From Kiloniellaceae bacterium (GTDB taxonomy: Bacteria; Pseudomonadota; Alphaproteobacteria; Kiloniellales; Kiloniellaceae), in assembly GCA_028280915.1 (NCBI GenBank), contig JANQKX010000715.1, positions 1-6,355 on the forward strand: a DNA stretch of 6,355 nucleotides. Direction: 5' to 3'. Below the pieces are notes generated by a model that did no database searches, was not told where the DNA came from, and saw only the letters and a program-made list of their open reading frames with translations. Positions 1 to 5,861 of this stretch are shown here, in pieces. The stretch's first letter is position 1. Each line of letters opens with the position of its first letter. The translations under genes were made by a program, and so were the position numbers.

Positions 1-1
1 G

Positions 2-184
2 GTGTCCCTGGTCGGGCTCGAGGATCTTGTCAGGGTGGCCAACATCGCCGCCGGCACGACCCGTCAGCCGTTCATATTCTATATCGTCGCCATGGCCGCA
101 TTTGTCCTTGTCGCCGGGCTCTCGATGGTGGCGATTCACAAGGCGGAGCGTCTGGCCAATCGGGGTTTCGCCGATGCCCGGTAA
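2..184 (+). CDS. Polar amino acid ABC transporter permease, 3' end only
   Basis: This is the C-terminal 60 residues of an inner-membrane permease subunit of a HisQ/HisM-type ABC importer. The reading frame is open to the left edge, so the gene starts outside the window; the GTG at position 2 is probably an internal Val codon. The segment SLVGLEDLVRVANIAAGTTR followed by QPFIFY matches the conserved end of this family (typically ..SLVSxIGLxDLxRxAxxAAxxTxxPFxFY). A hydrophobic stretch at about residues 25-45 forms the last membrane helix. A short basic cytoplasmic tail ending in NRGFADAR follows. The ABC-interacting EAA loop would lie upstream and is not visible. The gene ends in TAA, 24 bases before the second permease, so the two most likely form the heterodimeric membrane channel of one importer. 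The binding protein and ATPase are not in the window and may lie upstream. The family call is strong; the substrate is unknown. Confidence 0.88.
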   Translation: MSLVGLEDLVRVANIAAGTTRQPFIFYIVAMAAFVLVAGLSMVAIHKAERLANRGFADAR

Positions 185-208
185 ACAGTTTCATTCGAAG
201 ATTTCGCG

Positions 209-916
209 ATGATATTCAACCTGGACCTGGCCTGGCAGCTGGTGCCGTCCCTGCTGCAAGGGACAGTGGTGACCCTTTTGCTTTTATTGCCCACCTTTGT
301 CGTGGGATTTGTATTCTCCATTCCCCTGGCGCTCGCCGGACGATCGAACCGGCGCATTGTACGTTGGCCGGTGCGGGCCTTCACCACCTTTATACGCGGC
401 GCGCCGCAACTGGTTCTGCTTTACCTGGTCTACAATGGTTTCGCCCTTTGGGGCGTGGTGCGCGAGACCTTTCTTTGGGATTTTTTCGACGACCCTTACA
501 ATTGCGCCGTCTTTGCCTTCACGATCAATCATGCGGCCTTTCTGTCCGAGATCTGGCGTGGCGCCTTGGCCGCCATTCCCAAGGGCATCGACGACGGCTG
601 CGAATCCTTGGGATTGCCCAAATGGGTCGGCTTCGTGAAAGTGCGCCTGCCCCTGGCCTTCCGCTTTGGACTGTCCGCTTACCGCAACGAAGTCATCCTG
701 TTCATAAAGGGGACAGCGGCCGTCGGGGCCATCACGGTTTTCGATATCCTGGCATTTGCCAATGAAGCCGTCGAGCTGACCTACGACCCATTTACACCGC
801 TGGTCATGGCTGCGTTGGTGTACTGGATGATCACCCAACTGTGCCAAATCTTGTTCGACCGCGGCGAAAGCTATCTGAATCGCTACAAACAGCGAGAAAC
901 CCATGAAAAAGGATAA
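209..916 (+). CDS. Polar amino acid ABC transporter permease (HisM/HisQ-type)
   Basis: This is a complete 235-residue inner-membrane permease, the usual length for the family. Hydrophobic segments lie at about residues 18-43, 64-84, 98-117, 160-183 and 195-217, consistent with the five-helix HisQ/HisM fold. FIRGAPQLVLLYLVY (61-75) corresponds to the family FxRGTPLLVQL motif. The cytoplasmic coupling loop spans about 114-152 (EIWRGALAAIPKG, then a GLPKW..VRLPLA stretch). The EAA triplet itself is degenerate and reads roughly DGC, but the conserved Gly and the LP pair are kept. LFIKGTAAVGAIT (164-176) corresponds to the usual LLKDTSLVSVI region. ATG 209 is the only good start, although its ribosome site is weak (GAAG near 197). 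It pairs with the partial permease upstream. The last bases overlap the ribosome site of the next gene, implying one transcript. The substrate is inferred only as a polar amino acid or similar compound. Confidence 0.93.
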   Translation: MIFNLDLAWQLVPSLLQGTVVTLLLLLPTFVVGFVFSIPLALAGRSNRRIVRWPVRAFTTFIRGAPQLVLLYLVYNGFALWGVVRETFLWDFFDDPYNCAVFAFTINHAAFLSEIWRGALAAIPKGIDDGCESLGLPKWVGFVKVRLPLAFRFGLSAYRNEVILFIKGTAAVGAITVFDILAFANEAVELTYDPFTPLVMAALVYWMITQLCQILFDRGESYLNRYKQRETHEKG

Positions 917-921
917 AGGCC

Positions 922-1704
922 ATGGACTCAAGCCTAGTTGAAAAAGCAGCCGCTCTGCTGGTCGCCGCGCGACGGGAAAACAAGATGATCGACGGGTTTC
1001 CCGAGGACTGCCGGCCCCGGAACCTGGAAGATGCCTATGCCATTCAGAACCGCTTTGTTGATCTGCTCGGCTGGGAGGTGGGCGGCTGGTTCTGCGCCTG
1101 CACGAACAAGGCGATCCAAGACATGCTGAATTTGCAGGAGCCCTATTATGCGCGGCTGTTCAATGACTATATCCTGCCCAGCCCGGCGGAGCTTCGGGCA
1201 GCGGATTTCCCGCCTATTTTGTTGGAATGTGAATTCGCCTTCCGCTTGAAGGACGATTTGCCCAAACGGCAGGCGCCCTATACCCGATCAGAGGTGGCGG
1301 CGGCGGTTCGATCCGTGCATCCCAGCATCGAGGTCGTTGCCGGCCATATCAAAGACTGGCCGAACAAGGGTGTCTTTTCGGTCATCGCGGACAACGGCAC
1401 CGACGGTGCCTTGGTGGTTGGAGAAGGTGTTGAAGACTGGCGTGACCTTGATCTTGTCACCATGGCCGTCACGCTCAGCGTCAATGGACAAACGTTGCGC
1501 CGCGGACGGGGCTCCAATGTGCTGGGAGACCCCATGGCGGCGCTGGTTTGGCTCGCCAACGCACGGTCCCGTGACGGAGACGGCCTCAGGGCCGGCGACA
1601 TTCACAACACGGGTACCGCAACCGATATCTATTGGGCCGACCGAGGCGACCACGCCGTGGTCGAGTTCGAGGGATTGGGGTCGGTGACGCTGAAAATAGC
1701 TTGA
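922..1704 (+). CDS. MhpD/fumarylacetoacetate hydrolase family protein (2-keto-4-pentenoate hydratase-like)
   Basis: This 260-residue protein has the length and architecture of 2-keto-4-pentenoate hydratases and 4-oxalocrotonate decarboxylases. These are cytoplasmic, divalent-metal enzymes that act on 2-keto acids in meta-cleavage and related pathways. The expected metal ligands are visible: E102 and E104 in LLECEFAFRL, and E137 in HPSIEVVAG. ADNGTDGALVVG (156-167), a GDPMAALVWLAN stretch (202-213) and AGDIHNTGTAT (224-234) match conserved C-terminal blocks. Two positions look unusual. The family G-x-K-[IV]-G-x-T segment reads GWFCACT here (55-61), putting Phe57 where a catalytic Lys is expected. 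The following QPDFG-like segment reads EPYYA (73-77). The start is ATG 922, preceded by AAGGA at 909-913 inside the end of the permease gene; the genes are 5 bases apart, suggesting translational coupling. The family assignment is strong. The reaction (hydratase, decarboxylase or hydrolase) is not determined. Confidence 0.85.
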   Translation: MDSSLVEKAAALLVAARRENKMIDGFPEDCRPRNLEDAYAIQNRFVDLLGWEVGGWFCACTNKAIQDMLNLQEPYYARLFNDYILPSPAELRAADFPPILLECEFAFRLKDDLPKRQAPYTRSEVAAAVRSVHPSIEVVAGHIKDWPNKGVFSVIADNGTDGALVVGEGVEDWRDLDLVTMAVTLSVNGQTLRRGRGSNVLGDPMAALVWLANARSRDGDGLRAGDIHNTGTATDIYWADRGDHAVVEFEGLGSVTLKIA

Positions 1705-1745
1705 TCGCTTTGCGGGCTAGTATCGCCGTGGCTTAGAACCAACTT

Positions 1746-1759
1746 GGGTCAATTGACCC
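1746..1759. promoter_or_regulatory. Perfect 14-bp palindrome, operator or hairpin
   Basis: GGGTCAATTGACCC is a perfect inverted repeat in the 90-base gap between the hydratase-like and racemase-family genes, 35 bases before the preferred racemase start. As RNA it could fold into a 5-bp stem with an AATT loop, followed by TGTTTT. That would be a weak intrinsic terminator or an attenuating or processing hairpin. As DNA it has the form of a dimeric regulator site. Which of these applies cannot be decided from the sequence. The symmetry itself is seen directly; the function is inferred. Confidence 0.5.
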
Positions 1760-1794
1760 TGTTTTCCAGATCAACGAAGAGAAAGCCAAGCCAG

Positions 1795-2832
1795 ATGCCA
1801 AAAAAGCAGGGTAAAATCCGGACCGTCGATGTGCATACCGGGGGCGATGTGCATCAGATCATCGTGGATGGGGTGATCGACCTGCCCGGCCGGACCGTCG
1901 GCGATAAAATGGCCTATTTGAAAAACAACGGGGACGGTTTGCGAAGACTGCTGCTGCATGAGCCCCGTGGCGGGCACCCGTCACATTATGCGGACCTGGT
2001 TGTGGCGCCGAGCATCCCCGGCGCCAAGGCGGGCTTCGTGATCATGGAATACATGGGATATCCGCTCTATTCGGGCTCCAACACCATGGCCACCGCCATC
2101 GCTCTTTTGGAGGACGGCCATCTGCCGATGGCGGAGGGGCGGCAAGATGTTTTGCTGGAATCACCGGGCGGCGCGGTCACGGTGACCGCCAACTGCCGCG
2201 ACGGTAAGGTCATCGATGTTTCTTATAAACCGGACTCGACCGCATTCGTCGCGCAAAAGGGCTTGAGTTTGGATGTCCCCGGGCGGGGCGCCGTGAAGTT
2301 TGACGTGGTCTGGAGCGGTTGCTTTTACTCTCTGATTGACGGACCGAGCCATGGCTTTGCGTTGACCAAGTCGGAAGAAGCGGAGCTGGGGGCTTTTGCA
2401 TTGGATTTCATGGCAGCGGCACGGGACAAAATCCCCTACCGTCATTTTGAGTTGGGCGATCAAGGCCCGGCCGTATTCGTTCTCTGGACAGGGCCGGCCT
2501 TTCGTATCGACGACCAAACCCTGGGGCGCCGAATTTCCCCTGTCGTTTATCCCAAGTCGGTTTCACGCTGTCCCTCCGGGACGGGGACCACGGCGGCCAT
2601 CGCGCAACTGGTCGAGCGGGGCGAAATGCGGAGCGGGGATCGCTTAAAGGCGATCTCTTGTTGGGACACGGAATTCGAAGGCCATTGCTATGAGGTGTTG
2701 CCCTATGGCCCCGGTGTCGGCTGCCGCGTCGAGGTAACAGGCGACGGGTGGATCATCGCGCGCAAGGAAGTGATCGTCAACTTCGACGACCCCCTGACAC
2801 CCGGCGACGGTCTTAAAGAAATTCTGGCGTGA
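1795..2832 (+). CDS. Proline racemase superfamily protein with a Ser/Ser active-site pair
   Basis: This 345-residue protein belongs to the cofactor-independent proline racemase / 4-hydroxyproline epimerase / trans-3-hydroxy-L-proline dehydratase superfamily, cytoplasmic two-domain enzymes using two facing acid/base residues. Family landmarks are the N-terminal IRTVDVHTGGD (8-18), EPRGGHPSH (56-64), the first catalytic loop YSGSNTMAT (92-100) and the second loop SRCPSGTGTTA (257-267). In proline racemases these loops read MCGHN and DRSPCGTGT. Here Ser93 replaces the first Cys and Ser261 the second, while a Cys (259) sits two residues earlier. Known pairings in the family are Cys/Cys, Ser/Cys and Cys/Thr, so the activity cannot be assumed. 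A TTG start at 1744 would give 362 residues, but it would place the palindrome at 1746-1759 inside the gene and add a non-family N-terminus. ATG 1795, with a weak GAAAG at 1781-1785, fits better. The nearby amino acid importer suggests an imino-acid-like substrate. The exact reaction is unknown. Confidence 0.9.
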   Translation: MPKKQGKIRTVDVHTGGDVHQIIVDGVIDLPGRTVGDKMAYLKNNGDGLRRLLLHEPRGGHPSHYADLVVAPSIPGAKAGFVIMEYMGYPLYSGSNTMATAIALLEDGHLPMAEGRQDVLLESPGGAVTVTANCRDGKVIDVSYKPDSTAFVAQKGLSLDVPGRGAVKFDVVWSGCFYSLIDGPSHGFALTKSEEAELGAFALDFMAAARDKIPYRHFELGDQGPAVFVLWTGPAFRIDDQTLGRRISPVVYPKSVSRCPSGTGTTAAIAQLVERGEMRSGDRLKAISCWDTEFEGHCYEVLPYGPGVGCRVEVTGDGWIIARKEVIVNFDDPLTPGDGLKEILA

Positions 2833-2836
2833 CTTG

Positions 2837-2850
2837 CCCGTCATGACGGG
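2837..2850. promoter_or_regulatory. Perfect 14-bp palindrome just after the racemase-family gene
   Basis: CCCGTCATGACGGG is a perfect inverted repeat that begins 4 bases after the TGA of the racemase-family gene. It also overlaps the start of a 10-bp tandem repeat. It may be a protein-binding site or part of the 3' end structure of the + strand transcript. No T-run follows on either strand, so a classical intrinsic terminator is unlikely. The symmetry is observed; the role is inferred. Confidence 0.4.
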
Positions 2851-2871
2851 ACATGACGGGACATGATGGGA
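2842..2871. repeat. Three tandem copies of a 10-bp repeat
   Basis: CATGACGGGA occurs at 2842-2851 and 2852-2861, followed by a copy with one change, CATGATGGGA, at 2862-2871. The array lies in the convergent intergenic region and overlaps the palindrome at 2837-2850. The unit is 10 bases, about one helical turn, so repeated half-sites would face the same side of the DNA. It could equally be a slippage product. Confidence 0.6.
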
Positions 2872-2914
2872 CTGGCCGGCTCGGTCGCGCTAGACTTACG
2901 GACAGGAAAGATCA

Positions 2915-2936
2915 GGCGCAAGAGCTGCCTTGCGCC
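2915..2936 (-). terminator. Possible terminator stem-loop between convergent operons
   Basis: GGCGCAAG (2915-2922) and CTTGCGCC (2929-2936) form a perfect 8-bp GC-rich stem with a 6-base loop. It lies 27 bases beyond the stop codon of the molybdopterin subunit gene. Read on the - strand, the stem is followed by TGATCTTTCC, which has only a short T stretch. It is therefore a weak candidate intrinsic terminator for the Mo hydroxylase operon. On the + strand no T-run follows. It may still block or process transcripts from both convergent gene sets. Confidence 0.4.
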
Positions 2937-2963
2937 CCATCCATTCAAAGCTTGCCAAAAGGC

Positions 2964-5327
2964 TTACGCCGCGTCCGATTGAATTTGTCCCAGCGCCCGG
3001 GCCACCCGCTCCGGCGTCATGGGCAACGGCACCCAGACGCCGGTTGCGTTGTAAACCGCCTGATGGATGGCCGAAATGCCCGCGGCGATGGGTGATTCTC
3101 CCGCCCCCCGGGCGCCGAAGGGACCCACGGGATCATAATCCTCGTGAAACAGCACTTCGGCGTTCCAAGGAAAATCGGCCGCTCTTAGCAGCTTATAGTC
3201 CAGCAGGTTGGCATTTTTGATGGCGCCCGTCTGGTCGTCAAAGACCAAATGCTCGTAGATGGCAAAGCCGGCACCGCAAATGGCACCGCCGATCACCTGG
3301 TTTTTGAGGACTTGCGGGTTCATGACCGTTCCGCTGTCTTGAGCCGCCACATAGTCGAGCAGCTTTATCTGACCCGTTTCCACATCCACTTCGACCTCGA
3401 CAAACTGCGCGCCGAACTGCCGGGCGAAGGTGGTCGACGGTGGCATAGGCACCGCCGGCCGGCCCGTGATGGAAGAGGTCTGCCCCAAGGTGTCCGAGCG
3501 AATGATGTTCAAGACGTCCGAAATCGAAAGGCGACTGTTGGAGTCCGGCTGGCCCTTGGGGTGCACAAGTCCGCCGGTTATGTCCAGTTCATTCGGGTCG
3601 GTGACTTCGAAGTGTTCCCGGGCCGCGATCTCCAAAAGCTGGCGCCGGGCATCTTGAGTGGCCGCCCTGGTGGCCCACCCCACCCGGTACATGGTGTTGC
3701 TTGCCAAGGAACCGTGGCTCCAAGGGCAGGAATCCGTATCGCCTGTTTCAATCTCCACCATATCGAGCGGGACGCCCATCTCCTCGGCGGCCACTTGACA
3801 TTGGGTCGTTTCACTGCCCTGTCCCTGCCGGCCCACCGAGCAATGGACCTTCAAGCTTCCGTCGGGATTGATACGCACCACCGCGGAGGTGCTGCCTTCG
3901 AATTCCACGCCGCACACATGGGCACCGGTCCCCACGCCCACGGCGCGGCGGCGTGGCCCCTCCGACCAGTTGGGTTTTCCCCATCCCGCCCAGCGCTCGG
4001 ACCAGCGGAAACGTTCGGCGCCCATCTTGAGGATGTCCGCCGTTCCGCCACTGGAAAGCTTGAAGAGCTCCGGCCAGTCCGCACGGAGATCCTCCCGGAT
4101 TCCCGCGATGTATTCCTTCATCGAGCCTTTCATGTTGTGTTTGCTGTGCTGCATGCGCAGGTCGTCGCCGCCGGTGATCTGGTTCTTCAAGCGGAATTCG
4201 ATCGGGTCCAGCCCCACCTTTTCGGCGAGCTGGTCCGCCACCTGCTCCACGCTGGCCCCCAGGGTGCAGTCCCCGACCCCGCGCATGCAGCCGGCCGTCA
4301 GGAGGTTGGTGTTAATGCCGTGGACAGCGTAGTGGCCATGGGACGCCTTGCCCCACATGTCCACGCAAAAAAAGCCCACGTCGTCCTTGAAGCCATATCC
4401 CCCATTGTCGATCAGATGATCAAAACGAGCGAAGGTCAGTCTACCGTCCTTGGTGCAGCCCATACGCCCGCGGGTGTGCTCCAAGTGGCGGCGTTTTACC
4501 GTCGCCATGCATTCCTCGTTGGTCAGCTCGATTTTCACCGGCCGCCCCGCCTTGCGGGCCAGAAGAACCGTAATCAGCATGAAGTTGTTGCTCCACCACT
4601 GACCGAAAGAACTGCCGCAGGGCAAGGCCATGACCCGAATTTTACTCAAGGGTATGCCCAAGGCCTCGTGAATCCCGTCCCGCAGTTCCGAGGGGGTTTG
4701 GGACGACGTCCAAAGCGTCACCCGATCGCCCATCCATTCCGCGATGGCCGCGTTACGGCCCAGCGGGGCATATTGTTGGCTTTCATAGAAGATATCGCAG
4801 TCGACGATCACTTCCGCCTCGGCTTCACCTTCTGCGACGTCCCCCCATGCCACCACGTAAGGATCCCGCTCATTGCCCTCCACCCGGATTTGCGGTGCAT
4901 CGGGCTTTCTGGCTTCCTCCATGTCCAGGACGTGGGGCAAAATCTCATACTCGACTTCAATGAGTTCCACCGCACGCTGGGCAATTTCCTCGGATTTGGC
5001 GGCCACCGCCGCCAGGTCGTCTCCCACGAAGCGGCCAATGCCGTCCAGGACCTTGCCGCGATAGTTGAACCAGGCGGCCTCCCAGTCCAGGTCCGGGGCC
5101 TCTTCATGGGTCAACACGGCATAGACACCCGGCAAGGCCGCCGCCTTGCTCACGTCGATCGAGCGAATCCGCGCATGGGCATGGGGGCTGCGCAGGATCT
5201 TGCCATAGGCCATGTTTTGCACGGCCATGTCCACGCCATACTTGATGCCGCCCGTGACCTTTTCGTGCGCATCCTTTACCTTGACGCCCTTTCCGACGAC
5301 GGCGAAATTTTTATCATCTGAGCCCAT
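2964..5327 (-). CDS. Xanthine dehydrogenase family molybdopterin-binding (large) subunit
   Basis: This 787-residue protein is the catalytic subunit of a heterotrimeric molybdenum hydroxylase, of usual length for the CoxL/XdhB-like family. It would bind molybdopterin cytosine dinucleotide and hydroxylate an N-heterocycle or oxidise an aldehyde using water. The N-terminal hammerhead domain covers about 15-130 (KVTGGIKYGVDM, ILRSPHAHARI). The cofactor domains contain the FGQ loop (GSSFGQWW, 238-245), GCMRGVGDC (346-354) with the conserved Arg349, GRQGQGSETTQCQ (499-511), and GARGAGESP (738-746) with the catalytic Glu744. The first loop departs from GGGFGGKE, placing Trp where xanthine oxidases have the substrate-binding Glu. 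The CoxL-type AYRCSFR loop is absent, so this is not form I CO dehydrogenase. ATG 5327 is chosen because AGAGGAGG precedes it by 5 bases; a GTG at 5345 would add six residues encoded by that ribosome site. The subunit is last of the three genes. The substrate is unknown. Confidence 0.94.
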   Translation of the reverse strand: MGSDDKNFAVVGKGVKVKDAHEKVTGGIKYGVDMAVQNMAYGKILRSPHAHARIRSIDVSKAAALPGVYAVLTHEEAPDLDWEAAWFNYRGKVLDGIGRFVGDDLAAVAAKSEEIAQRAVELIEVEYEILPHVLDMEEARKPDAPQIRVEGNERDPYVVAWGDVAEGEAEAEVIVDCDIFYESQQYAPLGRNAAIAEWMGDRVTLWTSSQTPSELRDGIHEALGIPLSKIRVMALPCGSSFGQWWSNNFMLITVLLARKAGRPVKIELTNEECMATVKRRHLEHTRGRMGCTKDGRLTFARFDHLIDNGGYGFKDDVGFFCVDMWGKASHGHYAVHGINTNLLTAGCMRGVGDCTLGASVEQVADQLAEKVGLDPIEFRLKNQITGGDDLRMQHSKHNMKGSMKEYIAGIREDLRADWPELFKLSSGGTADILKMGAERFRWSERWAGWGKPNWSEGPRRRAVGVGTGAHVCGVEFEGSTSAVVRINPDGSLKVHCSVGRQGQGSETTQCQVAAEEMGVPLDMVEIETGDTDSCPWSHGSLASNTMYRVGWATRAATQDARRQLLEIAAREHFEVTDPNELDITGGLVHPKGQPDSNSRLSISDVLNIIRSDTLGQTSSITGRPAVPMPPSTTFARQFGAQFVEVEVDVETGQIKLLDYVAAQDSGTVMNPQVLKNQVIGGAICGAGFAIYEHLVFDDQTGAIKNANLLDYKLLRAADFPWNAEVLFHEDYDPVGPFGARGAGESPIAAGISAIHQAVYNATGVWVPLPMTPERVARALGQIQSDAA

Positions 5328-5332
5328 TCTTG

Positions 5333-5340
5333 CCTCCTCT
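5333..5340 (-). promoter_or_regulatory. Strong ribosome binding site deciding the large-subunit start
   Basis: On the - strand this reads AGAGGAGG, 5 bases before the ATG at 5327. It shows that the in-frame GTG at 5345 is unlikely to be the start, because translation from there would run through the ribosome site. Confidence 0.8.
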
Positions 5341-5352
5341 TTCACGTGAGCG

Positions 5353-5380
5353 GCGGTATCGCGGTATCGCGCGCCGCGAT
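5353..5380. repeat. 8-bp tandem repeat and small hairpin between the 2Fe-2S and Mo subunit genes
   Basis: GCGGTATC occurs twice in tandem (5353-5360 and 5361-5368). Overlapping its end, ATCGCG (5366-5371) and CGCGAT (5375-5380) form a 6-bp stem with a 3-base loop. The element fills most of the 63-base gap between the 2Fe-2S subunit stop and the large-subunit start. An intercistronic hairpin here could affect mRNA stability or relative subunit expression. No T-run follows it in the - strand direction, so a terminator is unlikely. Confidence 0.45.
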
Positions 5381-5390
5381 TTTCAAACGT

Positions 5391-5861
5391 TTAGTCAGCC
5401 GGCGCCCTGAGCATTTCAGCGGCGCGCATGACCGCACGCACGATGTAAGGGTAAGCGCCGCAGCGGCAGATGTTGCCGCTCATCCCAACGGCCGTTTCCT
5501 CCGCCGTGGGGTTGGGGTTTTCCGCCAGGAAGGCCTTGGCGCTCAAGATGAAACCGGGAGTGCAAAATGCGCATTGGAAGCCCTGCTCTTCCACAAAGGC
5601 CTGTTGGATCGGATGCAAATCATCGCCCTTTGCCAGGCCTTCAATGGTGAGAATGTCTTTTTCCTCTCCCTGATTGACCAACATCATGCAAGACGTTGAG
5701 GGTTTGCCGTCCACCAAGATCGTGCAGGAGCCGCACTCCCCTTCGCCGCAGGAAACACGGACCCCGATCAGGCCCAAATCGTTCCGCAGGACATCGGCCA
5801 AGGTCCGGTCCGACGCGGCATCCACATGATGCGTTTCCCCATTGATCCGCAGCGTTGTCAT
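5391..5861 (-). CDS. Molybdenum hydroxylase 2Fe-2S iron-sulfur (small) subunit
   Basis: This is a complete 156-residue CoxS-type subunit that passes electrons from the molybdenum centre to FAD. The N-terminal plant-type ferredoxin domain holds one 2Fe-2S cluster on Cys38, Cys43, Cys46 and Cys58 (CGEGECGSCT followed by a more distant Cys). The C-terminal helical domain holds the second cluster, the one nearest the molybdopterin, on Cys97, Cys100, Cys132 and Cys134 (QCAFCTPGF and GNICRCGAYP). All eight expected cysteines are present, so the subunit should be functional. The length is normal for the family. The ATG overlaps the stop of the FAD subunit gene as ATGA, with GGAGGAG 7 bases upstream, so the two are translationally coupled. 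The large-subunit gene follows after 63 bases. No signal peptide is visible, so a cytoplasmic enzyme is expected. Confidence 0.96.
   Translation of the reverse strand: MTTLRINGETHHVDAASDRTLADVLRNDLGLIGVRVSCGEGECGSCTILVDGKPSTSCMMLVNQGEEKDILTIEGLAKGDDLHPIQQAFVEEQGFQCAFCTPGFILSAKAFLAENPNPTAEETAVGMSGNICRCGAYPYIVRAVMRAAEMLRAPAD

Noticed and set aside
284..931. A 215-codon open frame on the - strand opposite the second permease
   Set aside because: It has no family motif or plausible context and lies entirely opposite a well-supported membrane protein gene; its long openness follows from codon bias.
1744..1794. N-terminal extension of the racemase-family protein from a TTG start
   Set aside because: The 17 extra residues do not resemble the family N-terminus and would cover the 14-bp palindrome; ATG 1795 sits just ahead of the conserved IRTVDVHTGGD.
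2853..3095. Small + strand open frame of 80 codons starting in the tandem repeat of the intergenic region
   Set aside because: Its start lies within the repeat, no good ribosome site precedes it, and most of it runs antisense to the 3' end of the Mo subunit gene.
3249..5321. A 690-codon open frame on the + strand, fully antisense to the molybdopterin subunit gene
   Set aside because: Its translation is rich in His, Arg, Gly and Ala with no recognisable domain, as expected for a mirror frame of a GC-rich gene. The - strand frame has complete family motifs and a strong ribosome site, so the + frame is a shadow.
5328..5345. GTG start for the Mo subunit, adding six residues
   Set aside because: Those codons encode the AGAGGAGG ribosome site used by the ATG at 5327.
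2964..5861. Carbon monoxide dehydrogenase (CoxSL) as a specific identity for the Mo hydroxylase
   Set aside because: The subunit order matches coxMSL, but the large subunit lacks the AYRCSFR active-site loop of form I CO dehydrogenase, so only the broad family is supported.
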